A DNA stretch of 64,000 nucleotides from Pedobacter sp. SYSU D00535 (GTDB taxonomy: Bacteria; Bacteroidota; Bacteroidia; Sphingobacteriales; Sphingobacteriaceae): positions 124,001 through 188,000 of the forward strand of contig NZ_JAFEWD010000002.1 in NCBI RefSeq assembly GCF_017355855.1, in the 5' to 3' direction. Shown in pieces: positions 52,401 through 60,060 of this stretch. Below the pieces are notes generated by a model. That model saw nothing but the letters and a program-made list of their open reading frames with translations. It ran no database searches and was not told where the DNA came from. A program made the position numbers and the translations under genes. The first letter of the stretch is position 1. Each line of letters starts with the position of its first letter.

Positions 52401-53108
52401 ACAAAGGCTACTGCGATGGCTTGTTTTGCGCTATTGCTTCGCGGCGGCAATTGGGTGGAATCTGAAGCAACTGCACGAATACAGTTGGGTGGAAAGTCAT
52501 TGAACGCTATCAAGCCCGAGCTGAAATCAGAGCCTGGCACGGGTTATTTAAAAACGGTTTGGACAGAGGGGCAGATCAGCAAGGGCATGGGCGATGTTCA
52601 GATTCAAAATACAGGAAAAGTGCTAAACTGGGGAGCCTTGCATTGGCAGTATCTGGAGCAGCTGGATAAGATCAGCTCTGCTGAAACGGAGCTGAAGCTC
52701 GAGCGGAAATACTTCATCCGCAGACAAACGGATGCAGGACCTGAGCTGATAGCGGTTGATGGTACCAATATTCCTAAGAACGGGGATGTCCTCAAAGTAG
52801 TAGTGTATCTGAATGCCGATCGCGATTATGAGTATGTGCACCTGAAAGATATGCGTCCCTCGGGAACGGAGCCGGTGGACGTGCTGTCAGGCTATAAATA
52901 TCAGGAGCGTTTCTACTATTATCAGGTGACGAAAGACGTGGCGACCAACTTCTTTATTAATTATCTCCCCAAGGGAAGTTATGTGTTTGAATACGAGCTG
53001 CGGGTAGTCCAGCCAGGTAACTATTCTACCGGCATAAGCTCGATCCAGTGTCTGTATGCACCTGAATTTAACGCACACTCCGCAGGGAGGAGGATGGAGA
53101 TCAGATAG
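46491..53108 (+). CDS. Alpha-2-macroglobulin with SusC plug and CarboxypepD inserts
   Basis: 2205 residues, the largest gene here. Start ATG 46491 gives a signal peptide (MNKILITLLFSLCFSLSGFG), so it is periplasmic or outer-membrane facing. The macroglobulin core is clear: MG2 region with YRPGQTVYFKG near 600, the A2M domain near 1433 (FFYPQLRTNEKGEIRIEF), and a thioester motif CSEQ at residue 1660 (YECSEQTFSRY) before the helical TED. Two SusC-type pieces are inserted. At about 841-892 lies the second half of a TonB plug (LYVVDGTPVEDI, then AALYGSRAANGVVIITTKGK). At about 1282-1400 lie a CarboxypepD_reg domain and the first plug half (ALEEVVITGYGTQKRKEVLG, then IRGTST). In a receptor the order is the reverse. 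Family members trap proteases that attack the envelope. Confidence 0.88.
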   Translation: MNKILITLLFSLCFSLSGFGQSPDKYEQITAKIDSLALAGLPKSALAQIEAFDKLARAEKNVPQQIKATIYKMHFLSYLEEQALETIIRQLRADIATSSYPVRPVLQSLLAEVFWRYYQQNRYQFNSRSVLEKPDPDFTRWDLKTIIKEVSSLYKASLINADQLRVTPLSVLQGVLAGDSRTRYLRPTLYDLLAHRALDFFLEEEPDLLRPRQPFSLSSADFFAPAEVFVNLKVQTADTSSTSYQGIQLLQDLTRFQLRENKPDALVDVDLKRLNFLFQKSVNPLKDSLYLQSLENIGGSFPESKIAAEALIHIGQYYQQKDSLKLARQYFEKARSYKGSDAAHNAGQRIKEIQQKEMSFSVENINIPNRPMLVLLRARNLSRMQYQLYKLSDKQVNEISKLNADAGRWGNESIVPSKALLRYLRQQKVFRTAEAQLPLWDDYRRYSTELALDPLVPGRYLFLGREAGALDDSLSHMLEFKVSNLAYSSRVNPSGTIELRTLNRETGEPLPKVNVIMKYVQYHSGKRADVTLGEGRSDENGLIHFSSVNKNNNQVTVHLKTADDELYDDSEYLYGVRSRADKEVEREHTFFFTDRQLYRPGQTVYFKGLQVVQSEAGSRIVSEEAMEVMLKDANDKELAKLQVKTNDFGTFQGSFIIPQNILNGRMSLRTEDGILWFRVEEYKRPTFAVELEPVKESYRLNDSITVKGRVKAYSGYGLSQARVAYRIVRKSSAFQDFRNGFFNRTTEILSDTMIANLAGEFNIRFKAVPDERSNQKDLVYTYELKTDATDLSGETRSNLQQITIGEKVHIINVLLPTLLVAGDGSIAGGTAAGTGTRGAPLYVVDGTPVEDINDLSPDDISNLKVLKGVEAAALYGSRAANGVVIITTKGKSTPSLETRKTNVFIVPVKLENLNRQDLEGVLHMKVYALKSPDRPLIDRLWPFPDRPLLSKKEYQQQFPFLPYKDEQDEKKWPVDRLIAEREIKLSPGKSSFLDLSFLKKQKTGSYRLEIAARDAKGDTSSIVLHTSLVAEPAAPVKLQNWVTPVKTSVVTGRAAEFMVGLGAPARILMETYDGDKRLSSRWISIGRKQQLIQIPVELTTKQPAVQFLTVFQNRMFSSYHRISILEPEKNLNIRFQTFRNKLEPGQKEQWSLQLSGQDRQVAEMVATLYDASLDNIVSPHPWQVKPSGIDSFAPLYFQWPSWNFVQAVNSAPFNYYYNNIQIRTRAYEALDLLGYSYFGGYNPGYHDYLRRLEEKSRILAADQRLKEEYRKNAALVKDGFDAVGRVTDKQGRPLVGVSVRLKGKSIGTSTDSKGAFRIKVPKHAVLIFAYIGFKSLEMPATSQPMTVQLKEDGAALEEVVITGYGTQKRKEVLGSVSVATVPEALQSVVPGAARELRIRGTSTVVAEDNAVYDFAGPVPLVKPKEISLRRNFQETAFFYPQLRTNEKGEIRIEFTIPETLTRWHFKGFAHTKGLQTGIIESEVITQKSLMISANTPRFLREGDTILLSARIANLTEAPLSGQVRLQLFNALNMQQVMLLADPAQAEQAFQLESGQNKAVSFRLIVPSSLDAITYRLTADGGDFTDGEENTIPVLPNSMLVMESMPMLVRAGQNKNFSFEKLLNNRSTTLRHKTLTLEYTQNPVWYAVQALPYLMEFPYECSEQTFSRYFANSLASSIVTRLPKIKTVFEQWKGLNSYSLWSNLEKNQELKALLIEETPWLREAMDESEQKKRLALLFDLNKMRDEMQLNLEKLQKMQRPDGGFPWFAGGNYSDRYITQHILGGMGQLQRVKAVNLEGRLLDVTENALKFVEQELIEDYREALKYEQKHRTQLKEVSTLTLHAMYVRSYFPGRQQSAALKSALNYFLPKLTSSWKLSSVYEQGLAAFVLHRHNFPLPAKSIIASLKETAQQSEELGMYWAKNRLGYYWYQSPIETQALLIELFSEVATDAKALEEMKIWLLRNKQTSNWRTTKATAMACFALLLRGGNWVESEATARIQLGGKSLNAIKPELKSEPGTGYLKTVWTEGQISKGMGDVQIQNTGKVLNWGALHWQYLEQLDKISSAETELKLERKYFIRRQTDAGPELIAVDGTNIPKNGDVLKVVVYLNADRDYEYVHLKDMRPSGTEPVDVLSGYKYQERFYYYQVTKDVATNFFINYLPKGSYVFEYELRVVQPGNYSTGISSIQCLYAPEFNAHSAGRRMEIR

Positions 53109-53171
53109 GGTACACATAAGAATGGGCTGCAGCCCTTGCGGGGAATTCAAAAGCCTTGCCGGAGCGTCTTT

Positions 53172-54383
53172 TTAGCCCCTTTCTTTCATCCTTCTGATTA
53201 TCCACCAGAAGCCCAGGGCTGTGACAAAACTGGCTACTCCGGTAGACCACCAAAGTGTGCCGAAGCCGAAATTGTCAGCTATCCTTGTCCCAAGGAAAGG
53301 GGAGACAACATGGGCTGCGGAAAAGGCAAGGGAGTTCATTCCCATGTAGGCGCCCTGTGTTTCTTTTGCGGCTCTTTGCAAGGTCACCGTAGCCATAAAG
53401 GGCATGGCAAGGATTTCGGAGACACAGAGTACGAAAATAGAGGTATAAAGTACCAGGTATTTCCCGGGTAAGAGGAGCATCAGGAAAGATAGTCCGCAAA
53501 GCAGGGTGCCCAGAACGATTACGGAAGTGGTGCTTAACCTTCTCTCCGCCAAATGTACCAGCACCATTTCAAGCGAAAAAACGACCAGGCCGCTAAAGGC
53601 CAGAATAAGCCCGATACTTTGCTCACTTAGGGCGTGGGCCTCCCGATAGAACAGGGGCAGTGTGCTAAGTAGCTGAAAAAAGCAGATACTGTACAGGCAG
53701 CATAAGAAGCTGAAGAAAATGAACTGACCATCACGCCAGGGAGAGCGGGCCTTCGAGCTGCCTGAACTCCCGGAAGCGTTTTTCGCCCGTCTGCTGGCTT
53801 TTCGATCGCGGAAGTAAAGATAGAATACCAAACCTGCCAGGCCTGAGCTCAGCGCATTACCATAGAACAATAGATGGTACGAATACGCTGCCAGGAATCC
53901 ACCCAGTGCTGGTCCGATAGAAAAGCCAAGGTTCATCGCCATCCTGTTGAGAGAAAACGCTTTGGTGATATTTTCCGGCGAGGTATAGGAAGCAATGGAT
54001 ACCGAGTTGGCCGGGCGGAAGGTTTCTGTAATCAAACTCAGGATAAACACGCCGACGGCAAGGCTTACCGGATTGGTTAGTCCCGGAAGCACACAGAAAA
54101 CAGGAATACATAGCAGAAGACAGGATAACTGAATAGGGAAGTGTCCCATACGGTCGCTCAGCCAGCCTCCCAGCCAGGAGCCCGTTACCGCTCCAATTCC
54201 AAAGCAGCTTAAAACAGTTCCGGTGGCTTTGATGCTGAAGCCCAGGTCCTGCGTCATGTAGACTCCAAGAAATGGAATCACCATCGCCCCGCTTCGGTTG
54301 ATGAGCATGATAGTAGCCAGCATCCAGGCGGATTTTGACAGTCCTTTATAGGAGTTGAGATAGAGTTGCAGCAATGTCTTCAT
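53172..54383 (-). CDS. MFS transporter
   Basis: 403 residues, twelve membrane helices. MFS features: WLGGWLSDRMGHFPIQLSCL (motif A between TM2 and TM3), then helices through the central loop with FYLYFRDRKASRRAKNASGS. Uptake or efflux cannot be told; the fold resembles the drug-efflux type (DHA1-like). Convergent with the macroglobulin (63 bases). It ends WWIIRRMKERG. Start ATG 54383. Confidence 0.86.
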   Translation of the reverse strand: MKTLLQLYLNSYKGLSKSAWMLATIMLINRSGAMVIPFLGVYMTQDLGFSIKATGTVLSCFGIGAVTGSWLGGWLSDRMGHFPIQLSCLLLCIPVFCVLPGLTNPVSLAVGVFILSLITETFRPANSVSIASYTSPENITKAFSLNRMAMNLGFSIGPALGGFLAAYSYHLLFYGNALSSGLAGLVFYLYFRDRKASRRAKNASGSSGSSKARSPWRDGQFIFFSFLCCLYSICFFQLLSTLPLFYREAHALSEQSIGLILAFSGLVVFSLEMVLVHLAERRLSTTSVIVLGTLLCGLSFLMLLLPGKYLVLYTSIFVLCVSEILAMPFMATVTLQRAAKETQGAYMGMNSLAFSAAHVVSPFLGTRIADNFGFGTLWWSTGVASFVTALGFWWIIRRMKERG

Positions 54384-54548
54384 TAGTTACCGGAAGAAGA
54401 GTAGTACGAGATGGATGTAAAGATTATGACGGTAAAACTAAAAAAAACTGGCAAAGCTGAAGCGGCTGGTTGCCGGAAAGTTTCCTCTGCAACAAAAAGC
54501 CGCTGCCGTACGGGTACTGCCCTCACTCAAAAGTCCTATATTTGGCCC

Positions 54549-54962
54549 ATGCAGGGAAAAGGAAAATTATCTGGACTAAAGCAGTGGTTGAGCTCCTTTC
54601 TCAGCATCTTCCTTGCTCTTTTGATTTTCAACTCCAGTACTGATTCTCCCGACACTCGATACACGATGGTGTTGCAAGATGGATCATACAAAGAAGATTT
54701 ATCTAAAAATGATATCGAGACGCTTTATGAGTTCGTAGCAGAACTCCTGCTTGACCATACCGACGCGGTGGGGGAGAACGACGATCAGGAAAACAATTCA
54801 CTGCTTAAGAAACTTGATAGTGCCTTGCTGCAGAATTATTCCCTTGTGCTATGCAGCTACGAAACGGAATTGGAAGGTCTGACCCTACCTAGTGGTAATA
54901 TACGTATCCCCAAAATTTCCTTAGATATCCCTTATCCACCACCCGAAAAGCTTTTATTCTAA
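54549..54962 (+). CDS. Hypothetical membrane-anchored protein
   Basis: 137 residues, unknown. A short basic start (MQGKGKLSGLKQW) is followed by one hydrophobic segment (LSSFLSIFLALLIFN) which is a signal anchor or signal peptide, then an acidic, polar domain (SKNDIETLYEFVAELLLDHT, GENDDQENNSLLKKLDSALL) and a Pro-rich end. No domain known. The reading frame is open from 54411, but ATG 54549 places the hydrophobic segment properly. Together with 55040 it may form a unit. Confidence 0.5.
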   Translation: MQGKGKLSGLKQWLSSFLSIFLALLIFNSSTDSPDTRYTMVLQDGSYKEDLSKNDIETLYEFVAELLLDHTDAVGENDDQENNSLLKKLDSALLQNYSLVLCSYETELEGLTLPSGNIRIPKISLDIPYPPPEKLLF

Positions 54963-55039
54963 CTAAAACTCCCGAATAATTATTGATATCGCTAATGCCA
55001 TCTCTTCATGGGACTGGCACTACTATACTTTTTTAAAAA

Positions 55040-55852
55040 ATGAAAAAAATTAGGATTATTGTCTATTTACTTTCCCTGTTTCCCCTGATTGTTGCGGGAC
55101 AGGAGACTGAGAAAAAAATAAAAATTGAACATGCAGAGCCCTTGTATATCGACCTGATACGCGACCTTGGCGCCACAAAGGGCGAGAAGGAGTGGAATTT
55201 CGGTTTCGGTCTTACGGACAACAAAACGTACGACAGTTATGAAGCACTGGTGGAGTACGAGTTTGCTCCCGCCGACCGCCTAGGGCTCGAGATTGAACTG
55301 CCCTTTACTGTTTTTTCTATCAATGGCAGGGAGAACATGGGCAGCAGGCCGGCAACAAGGCTTGAAAGTTTAAAAACTGCCATTCAATGGACCTTTTTGG
55401 TTTCAGAAAAACATCGTTCCAGTTTCGCGCTAGGATATATTAATGAGCTCACCTTAGCTGATCTTAATCGCTGGAGCCATTCGGCCCTGGTCACTGGAAA
55501 CGTTTTCAACCCCTTTCTGGTAGCAGCAAAAAGGCTAGGGGGCAATTTCCATAGCTTGTTGTACACCGGACCAAAAATGGAACGCTCTTTCGCTAAAAAT
55601 AGCTGGCACCTGGAGTACGAAGCCAACACTAGTTTTCATTACATGGTACCTGAAAGTAGGAATTTCGTGGGACTTGAGTTGAACAAGAGCTTGGGTCAGA
55701 AAGAGTTCGGATTCGTGGCCCGCCCTCAACTGCGCGTTAGCATTGCTGATAATCTTCTTATAGGAATCGTTACCGGCATCCCGATAAAATCGAATCATGA
55801 ACGTTTAAGTAGTTTTATGAGACTTATCTGGGAACCTGGGCACAAACATTGA
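55040..55852 (+). CDS. Outer-membrane beta-barrel-like protein with HAEPLYIDLIRDLGA motif
   Basis: 270 residues with a signal peptide (MKKIRIIVYLLSLFPLIVAG). After it a conserved segment HAEPLYIDLIRDLGATKGEK, which I know from Bacteroidetes outer-membrane proteins with no assigned function. The rest alternates short beta-strands (NFGFGLTDNKTYDSYEALVE, LGLEIELPFTVFSINGRE, FGFVARPQLRVSIADNLLIG), fitting a beta-barrel. It ends at a strong hairpin terminator (55875-55906). Function unknown. Confidence 0.75.
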   Translation: MKKIRIIVYLLSLFPLIVAGQETEKKIKIEHAEPLYIDLIRDLGATKGEKEWNFGFGLTDNKTYDSYEALVEYEFAPADRLGLEIELPFTVFSINGRENMGSRPATRLESLKTAIQWTFLVSEKHRSSFALGYINELTLADLNRWSHSALVTGNVFNPFLVAAKRLGGNFHSLLYTGPKMERSFAKNSWHLEYEANTSFHYMVPESRNFVGLELNKSLGQKEFGFVARPQLRVSIADNLLIGIVTGIPIKSNHERLSSFMRLIWEPGHKH

Positions 55853-55874
55853 AGGAACCTGTAATACGATGTAC

Positions 55875-55906
55875 CAGATTGCCTTTTTCGGAAGGCAATC
55901 TGTTTT
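55875..55906 (+). terminator. Intrinsic terminator after the barrel gene
   Basis: Perfect 11-bp stem CAGATTGCCTT (55875-55885) / AAGGCAATCTG (55892-55902), 6-base loop, followed by TTTT. It lies 22 bases past the stop at 55852. A convincing rho-independent terminator. Confidence 0.85.
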
Positions 55907-56018
55907 GCATACCAAATTGGAGGATAATTCCGGTAGAAAAAAGGCGAATCGTTGATTAGTACCATATCTGGAGTAACCACTACCATTGCCGATGCCCAGG
56001 AATCAATAACTTTGAACC

Positions 56019-56891
56019 ATGAAACAGGAGATCCCGATCTATGACATCAGCAGTCTTTCTTCACTTCGCAAGGAAGAGCTCATCGTCGGCAGGTTCGGAT
56101 CTTATTCCCGATCGCATCAGCACCTGCACTATCCGCACCGTCACAGCTTCTATCATATTGTACTGTTCACGGAAGGGAGTGGTAGTCATTCCATCGACTT
56201 TGAACAGTTTGAAGTAAAGCCCGGACAAATCTATTTTATGGTTCCTGGACAAGTGCATAGCTGGAGTTTTAAAGGGCCAGTGGACGGATTTGTAGTCAAC
56301 TTCTCTGCTACCTATTTCCAATCTTTTTTATTGCACACCGATTACCTTCAGAAATTCAGCTTCTTTAATAGCGTAGTGAAGGATTCTGTACTGGACCTGC
56401 CTGCCGGGGCATGTAAGGCCGTCGCAGATCTATTTGAGGAACTGTTAAATATAACGACGCAGTCGACAAAGTTCAGTGACGATCACGGTCGGGTTCTGCT
56501 CCTGAGAATGTTTATGGTGATATCCGACTTGCTGGTAGAGAAGTCGGAGAAGTATCTTTCTTCCTACAACTATACCTTGCTGCGCAATTTCCAGCAACTG
56601 ATTGAGCGCAACTATGAAAATTTGCGTCTGCCAAAGGATTACGCTGAACTGCTGTATATCACTCCCAATCATTTGAATGCCCTCTGCAATGATTTACTGG
56701 GACTATCTGCGGGCGAAGTGATTCGTAACCGGATAGTGCTCGAGGCCAAGCGGCTGTTGGTGAATCTTGATTTATCGGTAACAGAGATCTCCTACCAGTT
56801 GAATTTTAACGATAACTCCTATTTTACCAAATTCTTTAAGAAATACGTGGGCGTGACACCCGAAGAGTTTAGAAAAACGTTTAAGAAGTAA
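56019..56891 (+). CDS. AraC-family transcriptional regulator
   Basis: 290 residues. N-terminal cupin-type sensor (HYPHRHSFYHIVLFTEGSGS, then EVKPGQIYFMVPGQVHSWSF), C-terminal AraC double HTH (about 185-290: LPKDYAELLYITPNHLNALC, then EISYQLNFNDNSYFTKFFKK with the usual FK-KYVGVTPEEFR end). The sensor probably binds a small molecule; target genes are not visible. It starts ATG 56019 and is followed four bases later by a DUF983 gene, likely as one transcript. Confidence 0.88.
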   Translation: MKQEIPIYDISSLSSLRKEELIVGRFGSYSRSHQHLHYPHRHSFYHIVLFTEGSGSHSIDFEQFEVKPGQIYFMVPGQVHSWSFKGPVDGFVVNFSATYFQSFLLHTDYLQKFSFFNSVVKDSVLDLPAGACKAVADLFEELLNITTQSTKFSDDHGRVLLLRMFMVISDLLVEKSEKYLSSYNYTLLRNFQQLIERNYENLRLPKDYAELLYITPNHLNALCNDLLGLSAGEVIRNRIVLEAKRLLVNLDLSVTEISYQLNFNDNSYFTKFFKKYVGVTPEEFRKTFKK

Positions 56892-56895
56892 TAGT

Positions 56896-57357
56896 ATGGA
56901 CACATTAAAAATTGATAAAGAAGCCTTGAAAAATAGCAATAAAGACAATCCGGTGCCCTCTCAGTTTGCGGCCGCCCTACAGGCAAAATGCCCGCGTTGC
57001 AGAAGAGGGGATATGTTTGAGGGTTCCATGTACGGTTTCAAACTTCAAAAGATGCATGTGCATTGCCCTCACTGCCATTTGAAGTTCGAAAGAGAACCTG
57101 GCTACTTCTATGTAGCGATGTTTGTCAGCTATGCGATGAACGTAGCGCAAATGATCATCCTGGCAGTTGCCATCTATCTTATTACCAATAACCTGGAGGA
57201 CCCGGTTTTATATCTGGCCGTTATTTTTCCGGCAGTTTTTATTCTTTCCCCCTTCAACTATCGCTTTTCAAGGGTGATACTGCTCTATTGGCTGACACCA
57301 GGTTTGCATTATGATCGGGAAATGAGCAAAGACAACCCTAATCGTCTAAGTAACTGA
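56896..57357 (+). CDS. DUF983 zinc-ribbon membrane protein
   Basis: 153 residues. Two CxxC zinc-ribbon pairs (KCPRCRRGDMFEG and HCPHCHLKFERE, about 31-62), then two membrane helices (NVAQMIILAVAIYLITNN, DPVLYLAVIFPAVFILSPFN) and a short cytoplasmic end. The family is found close to aromatic or lipid enzymes in many bacteria but is functionally unknown. It follows the AraC gene four bases after its stop and probably shares its transcript. Confidence 0.85.
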   Translation: MDTLKIDKEALKNSNKDNPVPSQFAAALQAKCPRCRRGDMFEGSMYGFKLQKMHVHCPHCHLKFEREPGYFYVAMFVSYAMNVAQMIILAVAIYLITNNLEDPVLYLAVIFPAVFILSPFNYRFSRVILLYWLTPGLHYDREMSKDNPNRLSN

Positions 57358-57374
57358 TCAGAGGTATAGCCTTG

Positions 57375-58241
57375 CTATTTTTTTACCAACGACCACGCTT
57401 TCTTGATGCCCGTAAGCAACAGGACGGCTAGCAGGCCAGCTACGATTCCAATGCCAAGCTCTTTGAGGGTAGCAGGAACCTCCGGAAGGAAGTGGTGGAA
57501 GTAGTCAATATTGTGGGCAAAAATACCGCCGGCAACCAGGAGTAAAGCAATCGTTCCCACTACCGCCAGAATTCGGATAATAACAGGTAACGACTTAACG
57601 AGCAATGTGCCAAGTGCTGAAAGGAAGCCTTTATTGTTCGAATGTTTGATGAGCTTATACCCTGTATCATCCATTCTGACGATCAGCGCTACGATACCAT
57701 AAACCCCTATAGTGGCTAATAACGCTACCGCCGAAACAGTGGCAATTTGAGTAGTCAGTGTTTTATCAGCAACGCTTCCTAAAGCGATGATCACGATTTC
57801 AATAGACAGAATAAAATCAGTAGTGATAGCGGATTTGATCTTGGTCGCTTCTGCTGCGCTATCGTCTTGTTGCACTTCCTCAATCACCTCATGACCTTCC
57901 TTCGGACGATGGAAAAAGTACTCAATGATTTTTTCAACTCCTTCATAAGCCAGGTAAAGGCCTCCTAAAATCAGTATGATTTTAATTGCTGCCGGAAAAA
58001 AAGCGTTCAGCAAAAGTGCAATCGGGACAATGATGAGCTTATTGACAAAAGATCCTTTGGTGATAGCCCAGAGTACGGGGAGTTCCCTCGACGCCAAAAA
58101 TCCCGTAGCCTTTTCTGCATTAACGGCTAAGTCATCGCCTAAAATTCCTGCCGTTTTGCGGGTTGCTATTTTGGTTGACACTGCAACGTCATCCATCAGA
58201 GCAGTTATATCATCTAAAATCGCGAAAAATCCTGATGCCAT
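57375..58241 (-). CDS. DUF808 (YedI-like) membrane protein
   Basis: 288 residues, about six to eight membrane helices. Typical start MASGFFAILDDITALMDDVA, then KTAGILGDDLAVNAEKATGF, which is the conserved YedI/DUF808 signature, and a long helical core with LNAFFPAAIKIILILGGLYL. Family function is unknown; membership is clear. It converges on DUF983 with 17 bases between. Start ATG 58241. Confidence 0.88.
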   Translation of the reverse strand: MASGFFAILDDITALMDDVAVSTKIATRKTAGILGDDLAVNAEKATGFLASRELPVLWAITKGSFVNKLIIVPIALLLNAFFPAAIKIILILGGLYLAYEGVEKIIEYFFHRPKEGHEVIEEVQQDDSAAEATKIKSAITTDFILSIEIVIIALGSVADKTLTTQIATVSAVALLATIGVYGIVALIVRMDDTGYKLIKHSNNKGFLSALGTLLVKSLPVIIRILAVVGTIALLLVAGGIFAHNIDYFHHFLPEVPATLKELGIGIVAGLLAVLLLTGIKKAWSLVKK

Positions 58242-58613
58242 GTAGTAGTATAAAATGATTTAGTTAAAGTTCTTAAAGTATCTTTTTCGGATTCGTTTGC
58301 ACCACTGCCGTTCAGGTGCTTGGTGTAACTAAATCCGTTTCAATTATAATCAAAGGAATTGAAATCTGAATCATCTGCGCGATAATCCTGAAACCAGGGG
58401 AAAGCGTTAGCTCAAGCAAATCAAGTACTATTCAAATATGGGCGTATCGGAAATGCCATGCAAATCTCATGATTTTTTCTGCCGACAACATATGAAAGTA
58501 ATGGTCGTATATGTAGTGTATCCGACGCGAATGCTAAGGGTTTTTCATGAGTTAGGTTTTAGGTTGATTTTAGAAAGGGGGTGCGCAAGCACTCCCTTTT
58601 TAATTATCATCAT
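58242..58613. other. 372-bp stretch without a gene
   Basis: Contains an 8-bp inverted repeat TTTCAATT/AATTGAAA near 58340 and the terminator at 58574-58601. No good frame on either strand. Confidence 0.5.
58574..58601. terminator. Bidirectional-looking hairpin next to the PRC-barrel gene
   Basis: Stem AAAGGGGGTGC (58574-58584) / GCACTCCCTTT (58589-58599), one G-T, GCAA tetraloop (GNRA type), TTTTT after it in the plus sense and TTTCT in the minus sense. It lies 15 bases past the stop of the minus-strand gene at 58614. Confidence 0.75.
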
Positions 58614-59090
58614 TTACTGAAAGCGGCTGTTTTCTACCCGCCTTTTATAGAACTTACTTTCGCTAAAATGCTCGTGCTCGTAAAAAGCGCTGCGGGGAGT
58701 ATGTGAAGCAAGAGGTTCTTCAGGCGAAAATACCTGCCGAATCCTGTCTTCAGTCGCCGGAGAGAAATAATTATCATCATATTCAGGCAAAGCCTCCAAT
58801 TGTTCCCCCGATACATTGGGCAAGATGATTTCATTATTCAATTCATGGAGTTCTGCAAGGCCAATGGGAACTAACACTTCTTTCTCGCTCAGCTCGAGTA
58901 CATTGTTTGTCAGGTCAACTACCAGGTAGTGTACCTTTCGCTGGTGCGGATCGAAGAGGATCTCTTTTACTTCACCCACCACACGATCTTCTCCGTTCTT
59001 CACTATCCAGCCTCTGATATTAGGCTGAGCTTCCAGTATGTTCAGATTGCTTTTTTTCACCTCTTCGAGGTTTGTATTTTCTATTGACAT
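58614..59090 (-). CDS. PRC-barrel domain protein
   Basis: 158 residues. A PRC-barrel beta-domain is visible at the N-terminus (VKNGEDRVVGEVKEILFD, then KVHYLVVDLTNNVLELSEKE), followed by a Glu/Asp-rich linker and a polar tail ending HFSESKFYKRR. PRC-barrels bind RNA or sit in photosynthetic and ribosomal contexts; in Bacteroidetes they are usually stress proteins. ATG 59090 places the barrel start correctly; the longer frame from 59138 has no support. Function unknown. Confidence 0.78.
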   Translation of the reverse strand: MSIENTNLEEVKKSNLNILEAQPNIRGWIVKNGEDRVVGEVKEILFDPHQRKVHYLVVDLTNNVLELSEKEVLVPIGLAELHELNNEIILPNVSGEQLEALPEYDDNYFSPATEDRIRQVFSPEEPLASHTPRSAFYEHEHFSESKFYKRRVENSRFQ

Positions 59091-59337
59091 GATTGCTGTG
59101 TTAATTTTAAAATTTGGATCGCTAGGTTCTCTACTCACAAGTGCCTATCCGCGGTTTGTGAACAGTTGGCGAGGTCGATTGTTTTAGTATTACCGTATCA
59201 GATTCGTGGGCACAACTTTCAGAGAATCCTTTTGTACAAGTCTTAAATTTGGGGTTCTGAATTAGCAGGAGTCGAGTTTTTTAGTCTCATTTTAGTGCTG
59301 ACCGTATAAAGGGATGCAAGCAAAATTGTAGGACGAA

Positions 59338-59547
59338 ATGCCCGCTTGTTTTATCTCACGTAAGACAGGCACGATCAGCTACCTGAAAGATATTAGCACA
59401 GGCCATCAAGGGAGGAAGGGCAAAACACAGTGCCGGACGTTGAGAAAAGACGGCTCTAGCTTTTGGGGAAGTATGCTGATTACTGCATCGCACGATGTTA
59501 ATGGACGTTATAGGCTTTACGAAGCTAACAAAAGAACTTCCAAATAA
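59338..59547 (+). pseudogene. PAS-domain C-terminal remnant
   Basis: 69-codon frame with a typical PAS end: LRKDGSSFWGSMLITASHDV, then NGRYRLY, matching the RKDGSxFWxxxxITAxxDxxG motif. The preceding half of the domain and any kinase or HTH are missing. I read it as a leftover of a PAS sensor gene, probably a decayed one next to the CheY-like gene. It is not a functional protein by itself as far as I can see. Confidence 0.5.
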
Positions 59548-59691
59548 CGAGTGCGGCTAGGCTCCTGTAGATTAAAGGAGCAACGGTTAAAAGACTGTAC
59601 TAATATATCAGGTTAAAACACTATATTGAGGCGAAGCCCAGAAACAGCACATCTTGTTCTTTCTCTTTTTGGACTCGAATTCAAAAAGGAA

Positions 59692-60060
59692 ATGAAAAAA
59701 ATACTTCTGCACGATACCGAAAAGGATATTTTAGACGTGATGACCATTGCCCTCGAACTGGAAGGTTTCTCGGTTTATCCTTTGTCAGACTGCACCTCCG
59801 ATTATCTCTATCATATTGAACAGTTTCGGCCACACCTCGTCGTACTTGATTACAAGCTGGACGGGGAAATCTGTCTGGCTGCCCTGAAAAAAATCAAGAA
59901 GCACTATCCTCATCTTCCTGTTATTGCTTTAAGCTGCAATGTTAATATTCAGGACTCGTATAGCCAGCATGGCTTCGTCGACTACATCAGAAAACCCTTC
60001 GATATTGATCTGCTATACTCCATCATTCGGAGACATATCAACCATGAAACTTTGAGCTGA
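59692..60060 (+). CDS. Stand-alone CheY-like receiver
   Basis: 122 residues, single receiver domain. Phospho-acceptor Asp in VVLDYKLDGE, N-terminal acidic HDTEKD, Ser in IALSCN and Lys in IRKPFD are all present, so it can take up a phosphate. No output domain: it acts by protein contact. ATG 59692 is used, as the longer frame from 59626 adds non-family sequence. A PAS remnant lies upstream, so its kinase partner may have been lost or is elsewhere. Confidence 0.85.
   Translation: MKKILLHDTEKDILDVMTIALELEGFSVYPLSDCTSDYLYHIEQFRPHLVVLDYKLDGEICLAALKKIKKHYPHLPVIALSCNVNIQDSYSQHGFVDYIRKPFDIDLLYSIIRRHINHETLS

Noticed and set aside
58330-58365. GTTTCAATT... as a possible CRISPR repeat
   Set aside because: Only one copy with an 8-bp inverted repeat; no array of repeats and spacers.
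58438-58620. 60-codon plus-strand frame
   Set aside because: Runs through the terminator hairpin 58574-58601.
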